Positions 1-5,292 are shown, counted from the stretch's first letter. The stretch: 5,883 bases of DNA from Micromonospora_J zhanjiangensis (GCF_042650605.1 NZ_JBHSBN010000071.1:1-5883); one strand, 5' to 3'. The notes: generated by a model from the sequence alone, not told the origin. A program made the numbers and translations.

Positions 1-96
1 CGCCTACACGGCGAGCTCGGCCACGTCCCGCCCGCCGAGCACGAAGCACTACACACGATGACCCACCCAGTCACCGCACCCCTGAAAACCAGCTAA
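1..96 (+). CDS. IS3-family transposase OrfB, C-terminal end (partial)
   Basis: Frame 1 reads RLHGELGHVPPAEHEALHTM and then 11 more residues to a TAA stop. The R-x-H-x-x-L-G-x-x-P-P-x-E-x-E pattern is the conserved tail of the IS3/rve integrase domain, just after the last catalytic glutamate, which lies outside the window. Everything upstream is missing, so whether the transposase is intact cannot be judged. The family call is firm from the motif; the subgroup is not. The same reading frame runs on past the stop into the gene remnant beyond the IS end, which is coincidence of frame and not a fusion. Confidence 0.75.
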   Translation, partial: RLHGELGHVPPAEHEALHTMTHPVTAPLKTS

Positions 97-126
97 CCAA
101 CTCTCCATCAAACCCGGGGCTTGACA
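1..126 (+). mobile_element. Right end of an IS3-family insertion sequence (partial)
   Basis: The window opens inside an IS3-family element. After the transposase stop codon at 94-96 comes a short non-coding stretch ending CCCGGGGCTTGACA, which would be a terminal inverted repeat with the CA-3' end usual for IS3 elements. The boundary at about 126 is inferred: the other end of the element is outside the window, so the inverted repeat cannot be matched and the target duplication cannot be checked. It is a different element from the complete IS3 copy at 1150-2428, because the transposase tails and ends do not match. Confidence 0.6.
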
Positions 127-237
127 GACATCGCCGCCCTGCACAAGCAGTTCGACGACTGGCCCATAGCGGGGCTGAAGGAACTGGCGGCGGTCACGCG
201 TAGCGGTGCGATCATTCAGATCGTCCGGAAAAACTGA
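127..237 (+). pseudogene. C-terminal remnant of an unrecognised protein, possibly the toxin partner of the SitI3 gene
   Basis: Directly after the inferred IS end the frame stays open for 36 codons to a TGA at 235-237 and reads like genuine protein: DIAALHKQFDDWPIAGLKEL, then AAVTRSGAIIQIVRKN. It has an amphipathic helix followed by a short beta strand ending in a basic tail, with no start codon or ribosome site of its own. I do not recognise the family. Its place 13 nt upstream of a SitI3-type immunity gene, on the same strand, fits the C-terminus of a polymorphic or Sit-type toxin whose gene was cut by the IS. Toxin identity is inferred from gene order only. Confidence 0.45.
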
Positions 238-250
238 TGAAGGGGTACGG

Positions 251-700
251 ATGGCTATCGAATACCGGCTGACGCTGGCGGGCGAGATCCCGCTGGAGCA
301 GGTGGCGCAACTGGCCGCCCCCGCGGCTGTCGAGACAACTACCGCGTCGGGCGGCAGGATGCTCAGCGCCGACCTGAACGACGAGCGCGGCTACGTCATC
401 GACATCACCGCCGGCCGGCACGGCTACTACTGCGCCGAGGACGACGCCGGGTCGCTGTGGCAATGGGAACCGGAAACCTACGTCGACGTCACCTTCTACA
501 TGCGAAAAGACACCCTGACCGACACCGGTAAACCCCACATGCTCGCGACCGTGGCCAGCATCCTCACCGCCAGGACCGAGGACGCGGCCCTGACCCTCAA
601 CGGCGACACGCTGATGTTGACCCGCGTCGAGGGAATCACCCAGAAACACAACGCCGACGGCTGGTACGAGGAAGACTACGACAGGATTCTTCACCTTTGA
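251..700 (+). CDS. SitI3-family immunity protein
   Basis: A 149-aa cytoplasmic protein with no signal peptide or membrane segment. The start at 251 is chosen because ATG is preceded by a good ribosome site (GAAGGGG at 239-245), whereas an upstream in-frame GTG lies inside the preceding remnant. The sequence matches my memory of SitI3-family proteins: N-terminal EYRLTLAGEIPLEQVA, a central GYVIDITAGRHGYY strand pair, LWQWEPETYVDVTFYMRKD, then ML-x2-VASIL and EDAALTLNGDTLMLTRVEG. The founding SitI3 of Myxococcus protects against the cognate SitA3 toxin; actinobacterial members are usually assigned by homology only. It is intact, but its presumed toxin is reduced to a 36-codon stub, so it would be an orphan immunity gene. 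No terminator with a T-run follows, only a 12-bp palindrome at 710-721. Confidence 0.72.
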   Translation: MAIEYRLTLAGEIPLEQVAQLAAPAAVETTTASGGRMLSADLNDERGYVIDITAGRHGYYCAEDDAGSLWQWEPETYVDVTFYMRKDTLTDTGKPHMLATVASILTARTEDAALTLNGDTLMLTRVEGITQKHNADGWYEEDYDRILHL

Positions 701-792
701 GCGGATGATTGCGGCGCCGCATCGGGGTGAATTGAACGCCTTGGGCACGTCCGTGAGCCTCCGACGACCGGGTTTGTCGGATCGGCGGAAGG

Positions 793-1149
793 CTACGCCT
801 CCGGGTCGGTCCGTCGTCTCGCCGTATACAGGGCCGTGACGTAATGGTCCTCGGCCACACCGCCCGGTTGGCCGGCGACGACCTCGGCCACGCCGTGCAG
901 GAACGCCTCCCGCCGGTCAGGGTCCAACTCCCGCACATTCGGAAACGTTCCCCACAGCCCCCGCGCACTCTGCGGGGTCAACAGGTGCGTCCAGCGGATC
1001 ATCTCCACCCCGACAAGATCGAACCATCCACCGCTCTCCAACTCCGCCATGCGTTCGCCGACCCTCAAAGGAGCCGGCACCGGATCCCGCCACTGTCCCG
1101 GCAGCCACCGCTGATAGAGCAGATCCAACCCGACGCGGGACGCTCCGGG
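793..1149 (-). pseudogene. SAM-dependent methyltransferase, C-terminal fragment truncated by IS3
   Basis: The minus strand encodes 118 residues ending at a TAG (793-795). The text resembles the C-terminal part of class I SAM-dependent methyltransferases: ERMAELESGGWFDLVGVEMI (the F-x-x-V strand), RWTHLLTPQSARGLWGTFPN, an R-x-x-F-L helix, GGVAEDHYVTALYTARR as the closing strand pair. The N-terminal Rossmann half with the SAM-binding glycine motif is absent: coding breaks exactly at the terminal inverted repeat of the IS (1149/1150), and the sequence beyond the other IS end is not methyltransferase. About half the usual length is therefore lost and no promoter or start is left; an open frame runs into the IS but is meaningless. 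Substrate cannot be inferred. Confidence 0.7.
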
Positions 1150-1173
1150 TGAGCTTCCCCCGGTTTCCCGGAC
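1150..1173. repeat. IS3 terminal inverted repeat (orfB-side end)
   Basis: 24 bp, beginning TGAGCTTCCCCCGG and ending CCCGGAC. It is the exact reverse complement of 2405-2428; identity stops on both sides of the repeat, which fixes the element's outer edge at 1150. Confidence 0.95.
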
Positions 1174-1189
1174 GGCTTGCGTGTGATGG

Positions 1190-2078
1190 TCAGGCCGCGG
1201 CTGCGGCCGGGGTGTGGTGTCGTTCGTAGTCGATCGGGGACAGGTTGCCAAGGCTTGAGTGGCGTCGGCGTGGGTTGTACCAGGCCTCGATCCACTCGAA
1301 GATGGCATTGGCCAGCTCCTGCCGGCTCTGCCAGGGGTGGCGGTCGAGCAGTTCTAGCTGCATGGAGCCGAAGAACGACTCGACCATGCTGTTGTCGTAG
1401 CAGTCGCCGACCGACCCCATCGAGCCGAGCAGCCCGGCCGAGCGGAGCCGCTGCCCGAAGGCCCAGGACGTGTATTGGGCGCCGTGGTCGGAGTGGACCA
1501 CGGTCTGCCCCTCGGTGGGGTGGCGGCGCCAGCGGGCCATGTCGAGGGCGTCGATGACCAGCTCGGAGCGAAGGTGGTCGGCGATCGACCAGCCCACGAC
1601 CCGGCGGGCGAACACGTCCAGCACGACCGCGCAGTACACCCAGCCGCCCTGGGTGCGGTGCTGGGTGATGTCGGTGACCCACAGCGCGTCCGGCCGGTCG
1701 GCGACGAACCGCCGGTTGACCAGGTCCGCCGACAGGGACGCGTGCGGGTCGCGCACGGTGCAGCCCCTGCGGCGGCGCCGGTAGACGCCCTGCAACCCGT
1801 GGCGGCGCATGAGCCGCTCGACGCGTTTGCGGCCGCACCGCACCCCTGCCGCGAGCCGCAGCTCGGCGTGCACCCGCGGCGATCCGTAGGTGCCCCGCGA
1901 CATCTGATGGATCTGGCCGATCAGCTCACCCAGCGCCTGATCGGCCAGATCCATCACGCCCGGAGACGGGCCGACTCCGCCAGTCGTAGTAGCCCGACGT
2001 CGACACCCCCAGGACCCGGCACGTCACCGCCACCGCGATCCCGCCGGCGGCGAGATCAGCGACGACCGGGTAGATCAT
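1190..2078 (-). pseudogene. IS3-family transposase OrfB (DDE integrase), frameshifted
   Basis: OrfB begins at the ATG overlapping the orfA stop (2078-2076) and reads MIYPVVADLAAGGIAVAVTC, then RVLGVSTSGYYDWRSRPVSG, the usual N-terminal HTH-like part. After about 40 codons the frame is lost and stops at 1926. The rest continues in another frame, openable from a GTG at 1957, as 255 residues: SRGTYGSPRVHAELR, the rve core with WVTD (catalytic Asp 96), VHSDHGAQYTS (Asp 157), NSMVESFF (Glu 193; spacing D-35-E), and the tail RRRHSSLG-x-L-S-P-x-D-Y-E, ending at 1190. All catalytic residues survive. Joining the halves needs removal of one net base; deleting GGAT from GTGATGGATCTGG restores SGRDLADQALGELIGQIH, which reads like a normal family member. 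A sequencing error is the alternative. Confidence 0.85.
1905..1956. repeat. Perfect 20-bp inverted repeat at the orfB frameshift
   Basis: TGATGGATCTGGCCGATCAG at 1905-1924 is the exact reverse complement of 1937-1956, with a 12-nt spacer (1925-1936). It lies wholly inside coding sequence, and its outer edge at 1956 sits next to the point where the orfB frame is broken. Protein-coding constraint would not by itself give a 20-bp perfect hairpin. Confidence 0.9.
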
Positions 2079-2362
2079 TTTGGGAGGACGTTCTCCCGCG
2101 CGAAGTAGGCCGCGGCCCGACGCAGGATCTCGTTCTCCACCTCCAAGCGCCGCTTCTCCTTACGCAGCGCCGCCAACTCTCTGCGCTCGTCGCTCGTCAA
2201 GCCCTCCCGCATGCCGTCATCGGTGTCGGCCTGGGCCAGCCAGTTACGCAGGCACGACTCGGAGATCCCCAAGTCCTTCGCGATCTCCCGGATCGGCTTG
2301 GTGCGCAGCCGAGCCAACTCGACCGCGCGCTGACGAAACTCCGGCGGGTGTGGTGCGGGCAT
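2075..2362 (-). CDS. IS3-family transposase OrfA (DNA-binding subunit)
   Basis: 95 aa, length normal for IS3 OrfA. Residues about 7-48 form the HTH_Tnp_1 helix-turn-helix (FRQRAVELARLRTKPIREIA, KDLGISESCLRNWLAQAD), which in this family binds the terminal inverted repeats. Residues about 60-88 form a leucine-zipper coiled coil (RRELAALRKEKRRLEVENEI) for dimerisation with OrfA or OrfAB. The ATG at 2362 has a GGGAGGAG ribosome site a few bases upstream. It ends at TGA 2075-2077, overlapping the orfB ATG, and a slippery heptamer precedes the stop, so OrfA and an OrfAB fusion would both be made. OrfA itself is intact although its orfB partner is broken; OrfA alone could still bind the ends and repress. 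Confidence 0.92.
   Translation of the reverse strand: MPAPHPPEFRQRAVELARLRTKPIREIAKDLGISESCLRNWLAQADTDDGMREGLTSDERRELAALRKEKRRLEVENEILRRAAAYFARENVLPK
2078..2084 (-). promoter_or_regulatory. Programmed -1 frameshift heptamer C_CCA_AAA
   Basis: On the minus strand the last orfA codons are CTC CCA AAA TGA. The heptamer C-CCA-AAA fits the X-XXY-YYZ slippery rule. A -1 slip reads CCC AAA ATG ATC and fuses OrfA directly to OrfB (VLPK then MIYPVV). The same bases create an ATGA stop/start overlap, so reinitiation is a second route to OrfB. The slip site is read from sequence; its use is family knowledge. Confidence 0.65.
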
Positions 2363-2404
2363 CCGAACTCCTCCCTCGGCGACCAGTGTCGCCTCAGCTC
2401 AGGT

Positions 2405-2428
2405 GTCCGGGAAACCGGGGGAAGCTCA
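2405..2428. repeat. IS3 terminal inverted repeat (orfA-side end)
   Basis: 24 bp, beginning GTCCGGG and ending GGGGGAAGCTCA, a perfect reverse complement of 1150-1173. Between it and the orfA start at 2362 lie about 42 nt that must hold the transposase promoter, with a strong GGGAGGAG ribosome site (read on the minus strand) just before the orfA ATG. Confidence 0.95.
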
Positions 2429-2498
2429 GGCTGGGCCCATGCAGAGATGGCATATCCGACCAACTCACCGCCGTGCAACAGCAGGTCGTGCAGCCAAC

Positions 2499-2640
2499 AC
2501 CGGTCAGGATTCGATGGCGTAGGAGAGCGAAGCCCGCGCGTCCGTACATCTGTCGTTTGATCAGCTTGTTTTTGGTGTTGACGCCTTCGGTGCCTCCGTT
2601 GTGGAAGGGGTAGGTCAGTCGCGCGAGCACTTGCGAATTT
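2499..2640 (-). pseudogene. ISL3-family transposase, C-terminal remnant
   Basis: The minus strand reads LARLTYPFHNGGTEGVNTKN and then KLIKRQMYGRAGFALLRHRI, the conserved end of the DDE domain of ISL3-family transposases (E of TEGVN is the last catalytic acid; K-R-x-M-Y-G-R-A-G-F is the signature after it). Only about 45 residues are recognisable. Upstream, the frame continues a few codons (QLLNSQV) and then loses resemblance around 2640. Downstream, after HRILTG at 2499, the frame stays open towards the IS3 end without family similarity, and no stop follows at the usual place. No ISL3 terminal repeat was found. It is a decayed fragment, with no start and no catalytic aspartates in the window. 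Confidence 0.8.
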
Positions 2641-2648
2641 AGAAGCTG

Positions 2649-2677
2649 TTGACGGGCGCGTCGGTTGCCGGAAGACT
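2649..2677 (+). promoter_or_regulatory. Possible promoter of the 2716-4745 gene pair
   Basis: TTGACG at 2649-2654 is a good -35 box, and AAGACT at 2672-2677, 17 nt downstream, is a weak -10 (A at position 2 and T at position 6 kept). Transcription would start about 30 nt before the ATG at 2716. It lies right at the edge of the ISL3 remnant. Single boxes in GC-rich DNA are weak evidence. Confidence 0.35.
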
Positions 2678-2683
2678 CAACCG
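2662..2683. promoter_or_regulatory. Inverted repeat over the proposed -10 region
   Basis: CGGTTG at 2662-2667 and CAACCG at 2678-2683 are reverse complements separated by 10 nt, and they bracket the proposed -10 box. It could be an operator or a short leader hairpin; six-base arms are also easily found by chance. Confidence 0.25.
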
Positions 2684-2715
2684 CCGACAGAGCTGCGCCA
2701 GGAAAGAGGACGACG

Positions 2716-3507
2716 ATGAGTCTGACGAGCGTCTACTCGAGGGCCTGGCAGCTACAGTACGGCTTGGCGCCGGGCTGGTTCGTCAACCTGCAGCCGAACG
2801 ACGGGATTCCGTTGGGGCTCAAGGGGCGGCTGGTTGGTGACTACTTCCAGCACAGTGGGCCGCTGGCGCAGTTGTCGAGCCTCGTGCCGAAGCCGCCGAA
2901 GCCCAATGACAGGTCAGAGTGGCAGTTCCAGAGCTCGTCCGGGATCGAGTTCGTCGCGGCGGTGAACGGCGGGACCTCCGAAAGCATCGAGTGGCTCGGC
3001 GCAGCGAAGGCGGGAGTCAAGGCGTCGTTCGGGCAGGAGGCCGGGGTGTCGGCGCTGGGGAGCCACAAGTGGTTCCACCGTTTCCCGGACATGGACAGCG
3101 TACGAACGGCGCTGCGGGCGGCCCTGGCGGCAGGTGATCTGCTCAAGGGTGACGCGATCGTGGTCGAGCTGCAGCTCACCGGCCGGGGCGTGCTCCTGGC
3201 CTCGCAGGGCGGCGAGGCCTCGATCGAAGCATTGGCTAGTGGGTCGATCTCCCCGGGTGGAGTGAACATAGCGGACTTCTCAGGCAACCTCAGCGTCACC
3301 AAAAAGCAGGGCGCCGTAACGATGGAGAAGTTCGGCGACGGCGCGGTGATCGCCGCGAGAGTCATGCAGGTCGGTCATCGCGGAATGTGGTGGTGGCGCA
3401 AGATCGTGATTCTTGGCCTCGACGAGGTCACCTTGCAGCAGCAGGAGGCGGCCACCTTCAGACGGGTCGAGGGCGACGGCCAGGACGAGTATTTCCTGCT
3501 TTTCTGA
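2716..3507 (+). CDS. Unrecognised 263-aa beta-rich protein, candidate effector coupled to a metallopeptidase
   Basis: The start at 2716 is set by a strong ribosome site (AGAGGA, five bases before ATG); in-frame codons upstream lack one. I do not recognise the family. It is soluble-looking, without signal peptide, and contains no cysteine. Residues 14-57 run QYGLAPGWFVNLQPNDGIPL, then a short glycine-rich strand and SGPLAQLSSL, followed by a proline/lysine linker (58-65). Residues 76-115 are small-residue rich (GAAKAGVKASFGQEAGVSAL). Residues 126-143 are a helix ending LAAGDLL. Residues 147-220 alternate in the manner of long beta strands (AIVVELQLTGRGVLLAS, GNLSVTKKQGAVTMEKFG, AVIAARVMQVG), and a WWW cluster sits at 225-227. 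This order loosely recalls bacterial gasdermins, but they normally carry an N-terminal cysteine, so this is only a hypothesis. Its TGA overlaps the next gene's ATG. Confidence 0.85.
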   Translation: MSLTSVYSRAWQLQYGLAPGWFVNLQPNDGIPLGLKGRLVGDYFQHSGPLAQLSSLVPKPPKPNDRSEWQFQSSSGIEFVAAVNGGTSESIEWLGAAKAGVKASFGQEAGVSALGSHKWFHRFPDMDSVRTALRAALAAGDLLKGDAIVVELQLTGRGVLLASQGGEASIEALASGSISPGGVNIADFSGNLSVTKKQGAVTMEKFGDGAVIAARVMQVGHRGMWWWRKIVILGLDEVTLQQQEAATFRRVEGDGQDEYFLLF

Positions 3508-4745
3508 TGACATCCCTTAAGATTAAGGGCATCCACGTCCTGACGCTGGACAATGAGTCCGGGGCGGTGGCGCGCAGATGGCTGGATGCATCCCGCGATG
3601 ACGCGATCCTGCCGCCCTACCACGTGGGCGATGACGTCTTGGTCCGGCACATCGACCGGGCAGTGCGCTCGGTGTCAAACTTCCTCAGCGGTCGGCAGCA
3701 CATCAATCGCGTCAGCCGCGACGAGTTCTGCGGGATCGTCTACCTCGCCAACGACCCCTCGGTAAAGGCGTACGCGATCACCGTACAAGACATTCATGTG
3801 GTCGTCGTCGGAATCCAGTGGGTGTTCGCCCTGGTCAAAATCTGCGACCGGCTGTCGGTGCCACTGTCGCGTCGGCCCCGAAGCGGGCCCCCCGCCCCCA
3901 GCAGGGCGTCCACCGACGTCCCCCCGCGCGATGTCGAGCTCTCGGCACTTCTGTCAGGGGACCACGAGGTCAGCTCGGCTGAGGCCATCAGGATCGCCGA
4001 GACCTGGCCGTCGCCGATGTACATCTACACCGAGGACGAGCTCGGCACATGGGCCGTGTTCTATGACCTCATCCGGCTGGTGTGGTTCCATGAGCTCGCG
4101 CACGCGCTGTGCGGGCACATCCGCTTTGCCAAGGAGACGCTCGGTCTGATGGCGCTCTATGAGTCGAAGGCGGAGGGCCAGCGCAGCACGGCCGAAGTGC
4201 CTGACGGTTTGACGTCCGAGATCCTGCAGTGCCTGGAGATGCACGCAGACGAGTTCGCGGTCCGGTCGAGCGTGGGCGAGATCCTCTGGGGGCACGACCC
4301 GGCTGGCTTGATGATCCGACTGAGGGTAGACCTCGGCGACCGACTGTTGCATCTCAACACGGCGTTCTGCGTGTTCGCCGTCCTGTGGGAGCTCGACCAA
4401 CGGAAGCGGACCCGGCAGGCCGTCGCGTGGACAGAACGGAGCCACCCACCCGTTGACCTGCGTTACGACCGCTTCCGAAACTTCCAGCGCCAGCTGTGCA
4501 TGGGCTACGACACGAGCCTCCTCACCGTCGTCGACACGTTGAGCCTCGCGTTCCTGCCGGTGCTGACCCAGGCATCTCCCTACTTCGGGGATCTCGCCCG
4601 GCTCACTCCGCTGCTGTTCCGCACACCGTCCATGGACTACGTGCAGCGCTACGAGCAGCACCTGCTGCGGCTGGAACCGGCAATCGCCGCTGGGCTTAAG
4701 CTCCATGGTTTCATCCCGGCCGAGTTCCTAAAAGCTCAGGAGTGA
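3507..4745 (+). CDS. Two-domain zinc metallopeptidase (gluzincin type, Lit/U49-like layout)
   Basis: 412 aa starting at ATG 3507, which shares one base with the upstream stop (TGATG). No ribosome site precedes it, so translation depends on coupling. Residues 1-120 form an unrecognised N-terminal domain with a hydrophobic stretch at 96-112 (IHVVVVGIQWVFALVKI). Residues about 125-143 are a proline/arginine/serine linker. The catalytic domain has H195-E196-L-A-H199 followed by ALCGH, then E244-MHA-D248, the E-x3-D that supplies the third zinc ligand in gluzincins, and SH313PPVDLRYDR, like the HP-x3-R of membrane-linked M48 and U49 peptidases. The order HExxHxxxGH, ExxxD, HP...R recalls Lit, the E. 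coli phage-exclusion protease that cleaves EF-Tu. Family membership is a pattern match, substrate unknown; the adjacent gene product is one candidate. A remote ImmA/IrrE-like protease is the alternative. Confidence 0.85.
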   Translation: MTSLKIKGIHVLTLDNESGAVARRWLDASRDDAILPPYHVGDDVLVRHIDRAVRSVSNFLSGRQHINRVSRDEFCGIVYLANDPSVKAYAITVQDIHVVVVGIQWVFALVKICDRLSVPLSRRPRSGPPAPSRASTDVPPRDVELSALLSGDHEVSSAEAIRIAETWPSPMYIYTEDELGTWAVFYDLIRLVWFHELAHALCGHIRFAKETLGLMALYESKAEGQRSTAEVPDGLTSEILQCLEMHADEFAVRSSVGEILWGHDPAGLMIRLRVDLGDRLLHLNTAFCVFAVLWELDQRKRTRQAVAWTERSHPPVDLRYDRFRNFQRQLCMGYDTSLLTVVDTLSLAFLPVLTQASPYFGDLARLTPLLFRTPSMDYVQRYEQHLLRLEPAIAAGLKLHGFIPAEFLKAQE

Positions 4746-4829
4746 AGTGTCGCCACGTTTCGGAGACCAAGCTGTAGTAGCAGTTCTGCGACATCCGCTC
4801 ATCGGCATGAGTGGACACTGGGCGGGTGA

Positions 4830-4853
4830 CCGTCGTGGTCGTCATCACGACGG
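4830..4853 (+). terminator. Possible terminator hairpin after the gene pair
   Basis: CCGTCGTG at 4830-4837 pairs perfectly with CACGACGG at 4846-4853 across an 8-nt loop, 85 nt after the metallopeptidase stop. There is no T-run, though T-less hairpins are common in actinomycetes. Weak. Confidence 0.3.
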
Positions 4854-4998
4854 CTGTCGCGCGCCGGGTGATCTCCTGTGCTGTCCGGCGTAGCCGTCGG
4901 GCACTCCGACGCTTCATGGGGTCGCTCTGCACATGAGAATCGGGTGCGCATCGCGGTCGTCGGCATAACCGTAGACATGGGGACCGGCGGGGGAGCGG

Positions 4999-5271
4999 TG
5001 GGAGCAGATTGGGAGCAGCGGGTCGCTCCCAACGGCGCTGAACCGCGTTGGAAGTGGCTGAGCTGCTCGTATCGTATCGGCCTGACCTGGGGCTGGTTGT
5101 GTTCGTGCTGGTCAGGCCGGTGTGGACCGTTCGTAGACACATCTGCGCTCAACAGGGCTGAACGGACTTCAACGGCTGTCCATCGCCCGAGGCAGAGTGG
5201 CCTGCGGCCGGCTCGGCGGTAAGGAGCGGGGCGTGGGGTTAACGGTTGCTTGGGAGCAGGATTGGGAGCAG
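4999..5271. repeat. TTGGGAGCAG repeat family (four direct copies, one inverted)
   Basis: TGGGAGCAG occurs at 4999-5007 and 5010-5018, and TTGGGAGCAG at 5250-5259 and 5262-5271. Within each pair the copies are 11-12 bp apart, about one helical turn, and the two pairs are about 250 bp apart. An inverted copy (CGCTCCCAA) at 5024-5032 makes TTGGGAGC/GCTCCCAA (5009-5016 with 5025-5032) an 8-bp hairpin. Helically phased pairs suggest protein-binding sites; arm-type integrase sites of a lost integrative element are one guess. Confidence 0.6.
5078..5119. repeat. 10-bp inverted repeat
   Basis: CGGCCTGACC at 5078-5087 and GGTCAGGCCG at 5110-5119 are perfect reverse complements with a 22-nt spacer. It could fold as a hairpin or be a binding site; no gene is near enough to say. 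Confidence 0.55.
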
Positions 5272-5292
5272 GCGTCGATTGATCTTCGTTTG

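Larger units (their letters stand above)
1150..2428 (-). mobile_element. Complete IS3-family insertion sequence, 1279 bp, with frameshifted orfB
   Basis: The element is bounded by perfect 24-bp inverted repeats (1150-1173 and 2405-2428) starting 5'-TGAGCTTCC and ending GGAAGCTCA-3', with the TG...CA termini typical of IS3. Inside, on the minus strand, are orfA (2075-2362) and orfB (1190-2078) linked by a -1 frameshift site. Length and layout are normal for the family. Flanking triplets are GGG on the left and GGC on the right, so no 3-bp target duplication is seen. The left flank is a methyltransferase fragment and the right flank an ISL3 transposase tail. Mobility now is doubtful because orfB carries a frameshift near 1957. 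Confidence 0.93.

Noticed and set aside
710..721. TGCGGCGCCGCA palindrome after the SitI3 gene as a terminator
   Set aside because: No loop, no T-run, and 12-bp GC palindromes are frequent in this composition.
793..1308. One 171-aa minus-strand protein covering the methyltransferase tail
   Set aside because: Its first part is IS3 sequence read out of frame through the terminal repeat; only 793-1149 is genuine host coding sequence.
1065..1838. A 257-codon minus-strand frame overlapping orfB
   Set aside because: It is another frame of the same strand as the transposase, proline/arginine rich, and only its end touches the methyltransferase region out of frame.
2429..2500. Minus-strand frame reading WLHDLLLHGGELVGYAISAW between the ISL3 tail and the IS3 end
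   Set aside because: Looks helix-like but is too short, has no start or known motif, and could be non-coding ISL3 end or another gene scrap; not supportable as a feature.
1475..2560. A 361-codon open frame on the plus strand across the IS
   Set aside because: It is antisense to the clear IS3 orfA and orfB, is alanine/proline/arginine rich, and matches nothing; typical GC-rich antisense frame.
2716..3507. Calling the first gene of the pair a bacterial gasdermin outright
   Set aside because: No cysteine, no alignable signature from memory, and no structure comparison possible here; kept only as a hypothesis.
3954..4706. A 250-codon minus-strand frame
   Set aside because: It lies wholly antisense to the metallopeptidase whose zinc motifs are in the other strand; no ribosome site or family match.
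4711..4920. Short minus-strand frame starting MKRRSARRLRR and overlapping the metallopeptidase end
   Set aside because: No ribosome site, biased basic/threonine composition, no recognisable motif; it also overlaps the convergent gene.
4878..5222. A 114-codon plus-strand frame through the TTGGGAGCAG repeats
   Set aside because: Low-complexity reading of repeats and hairpins, no ribosome site, no family resemblance.
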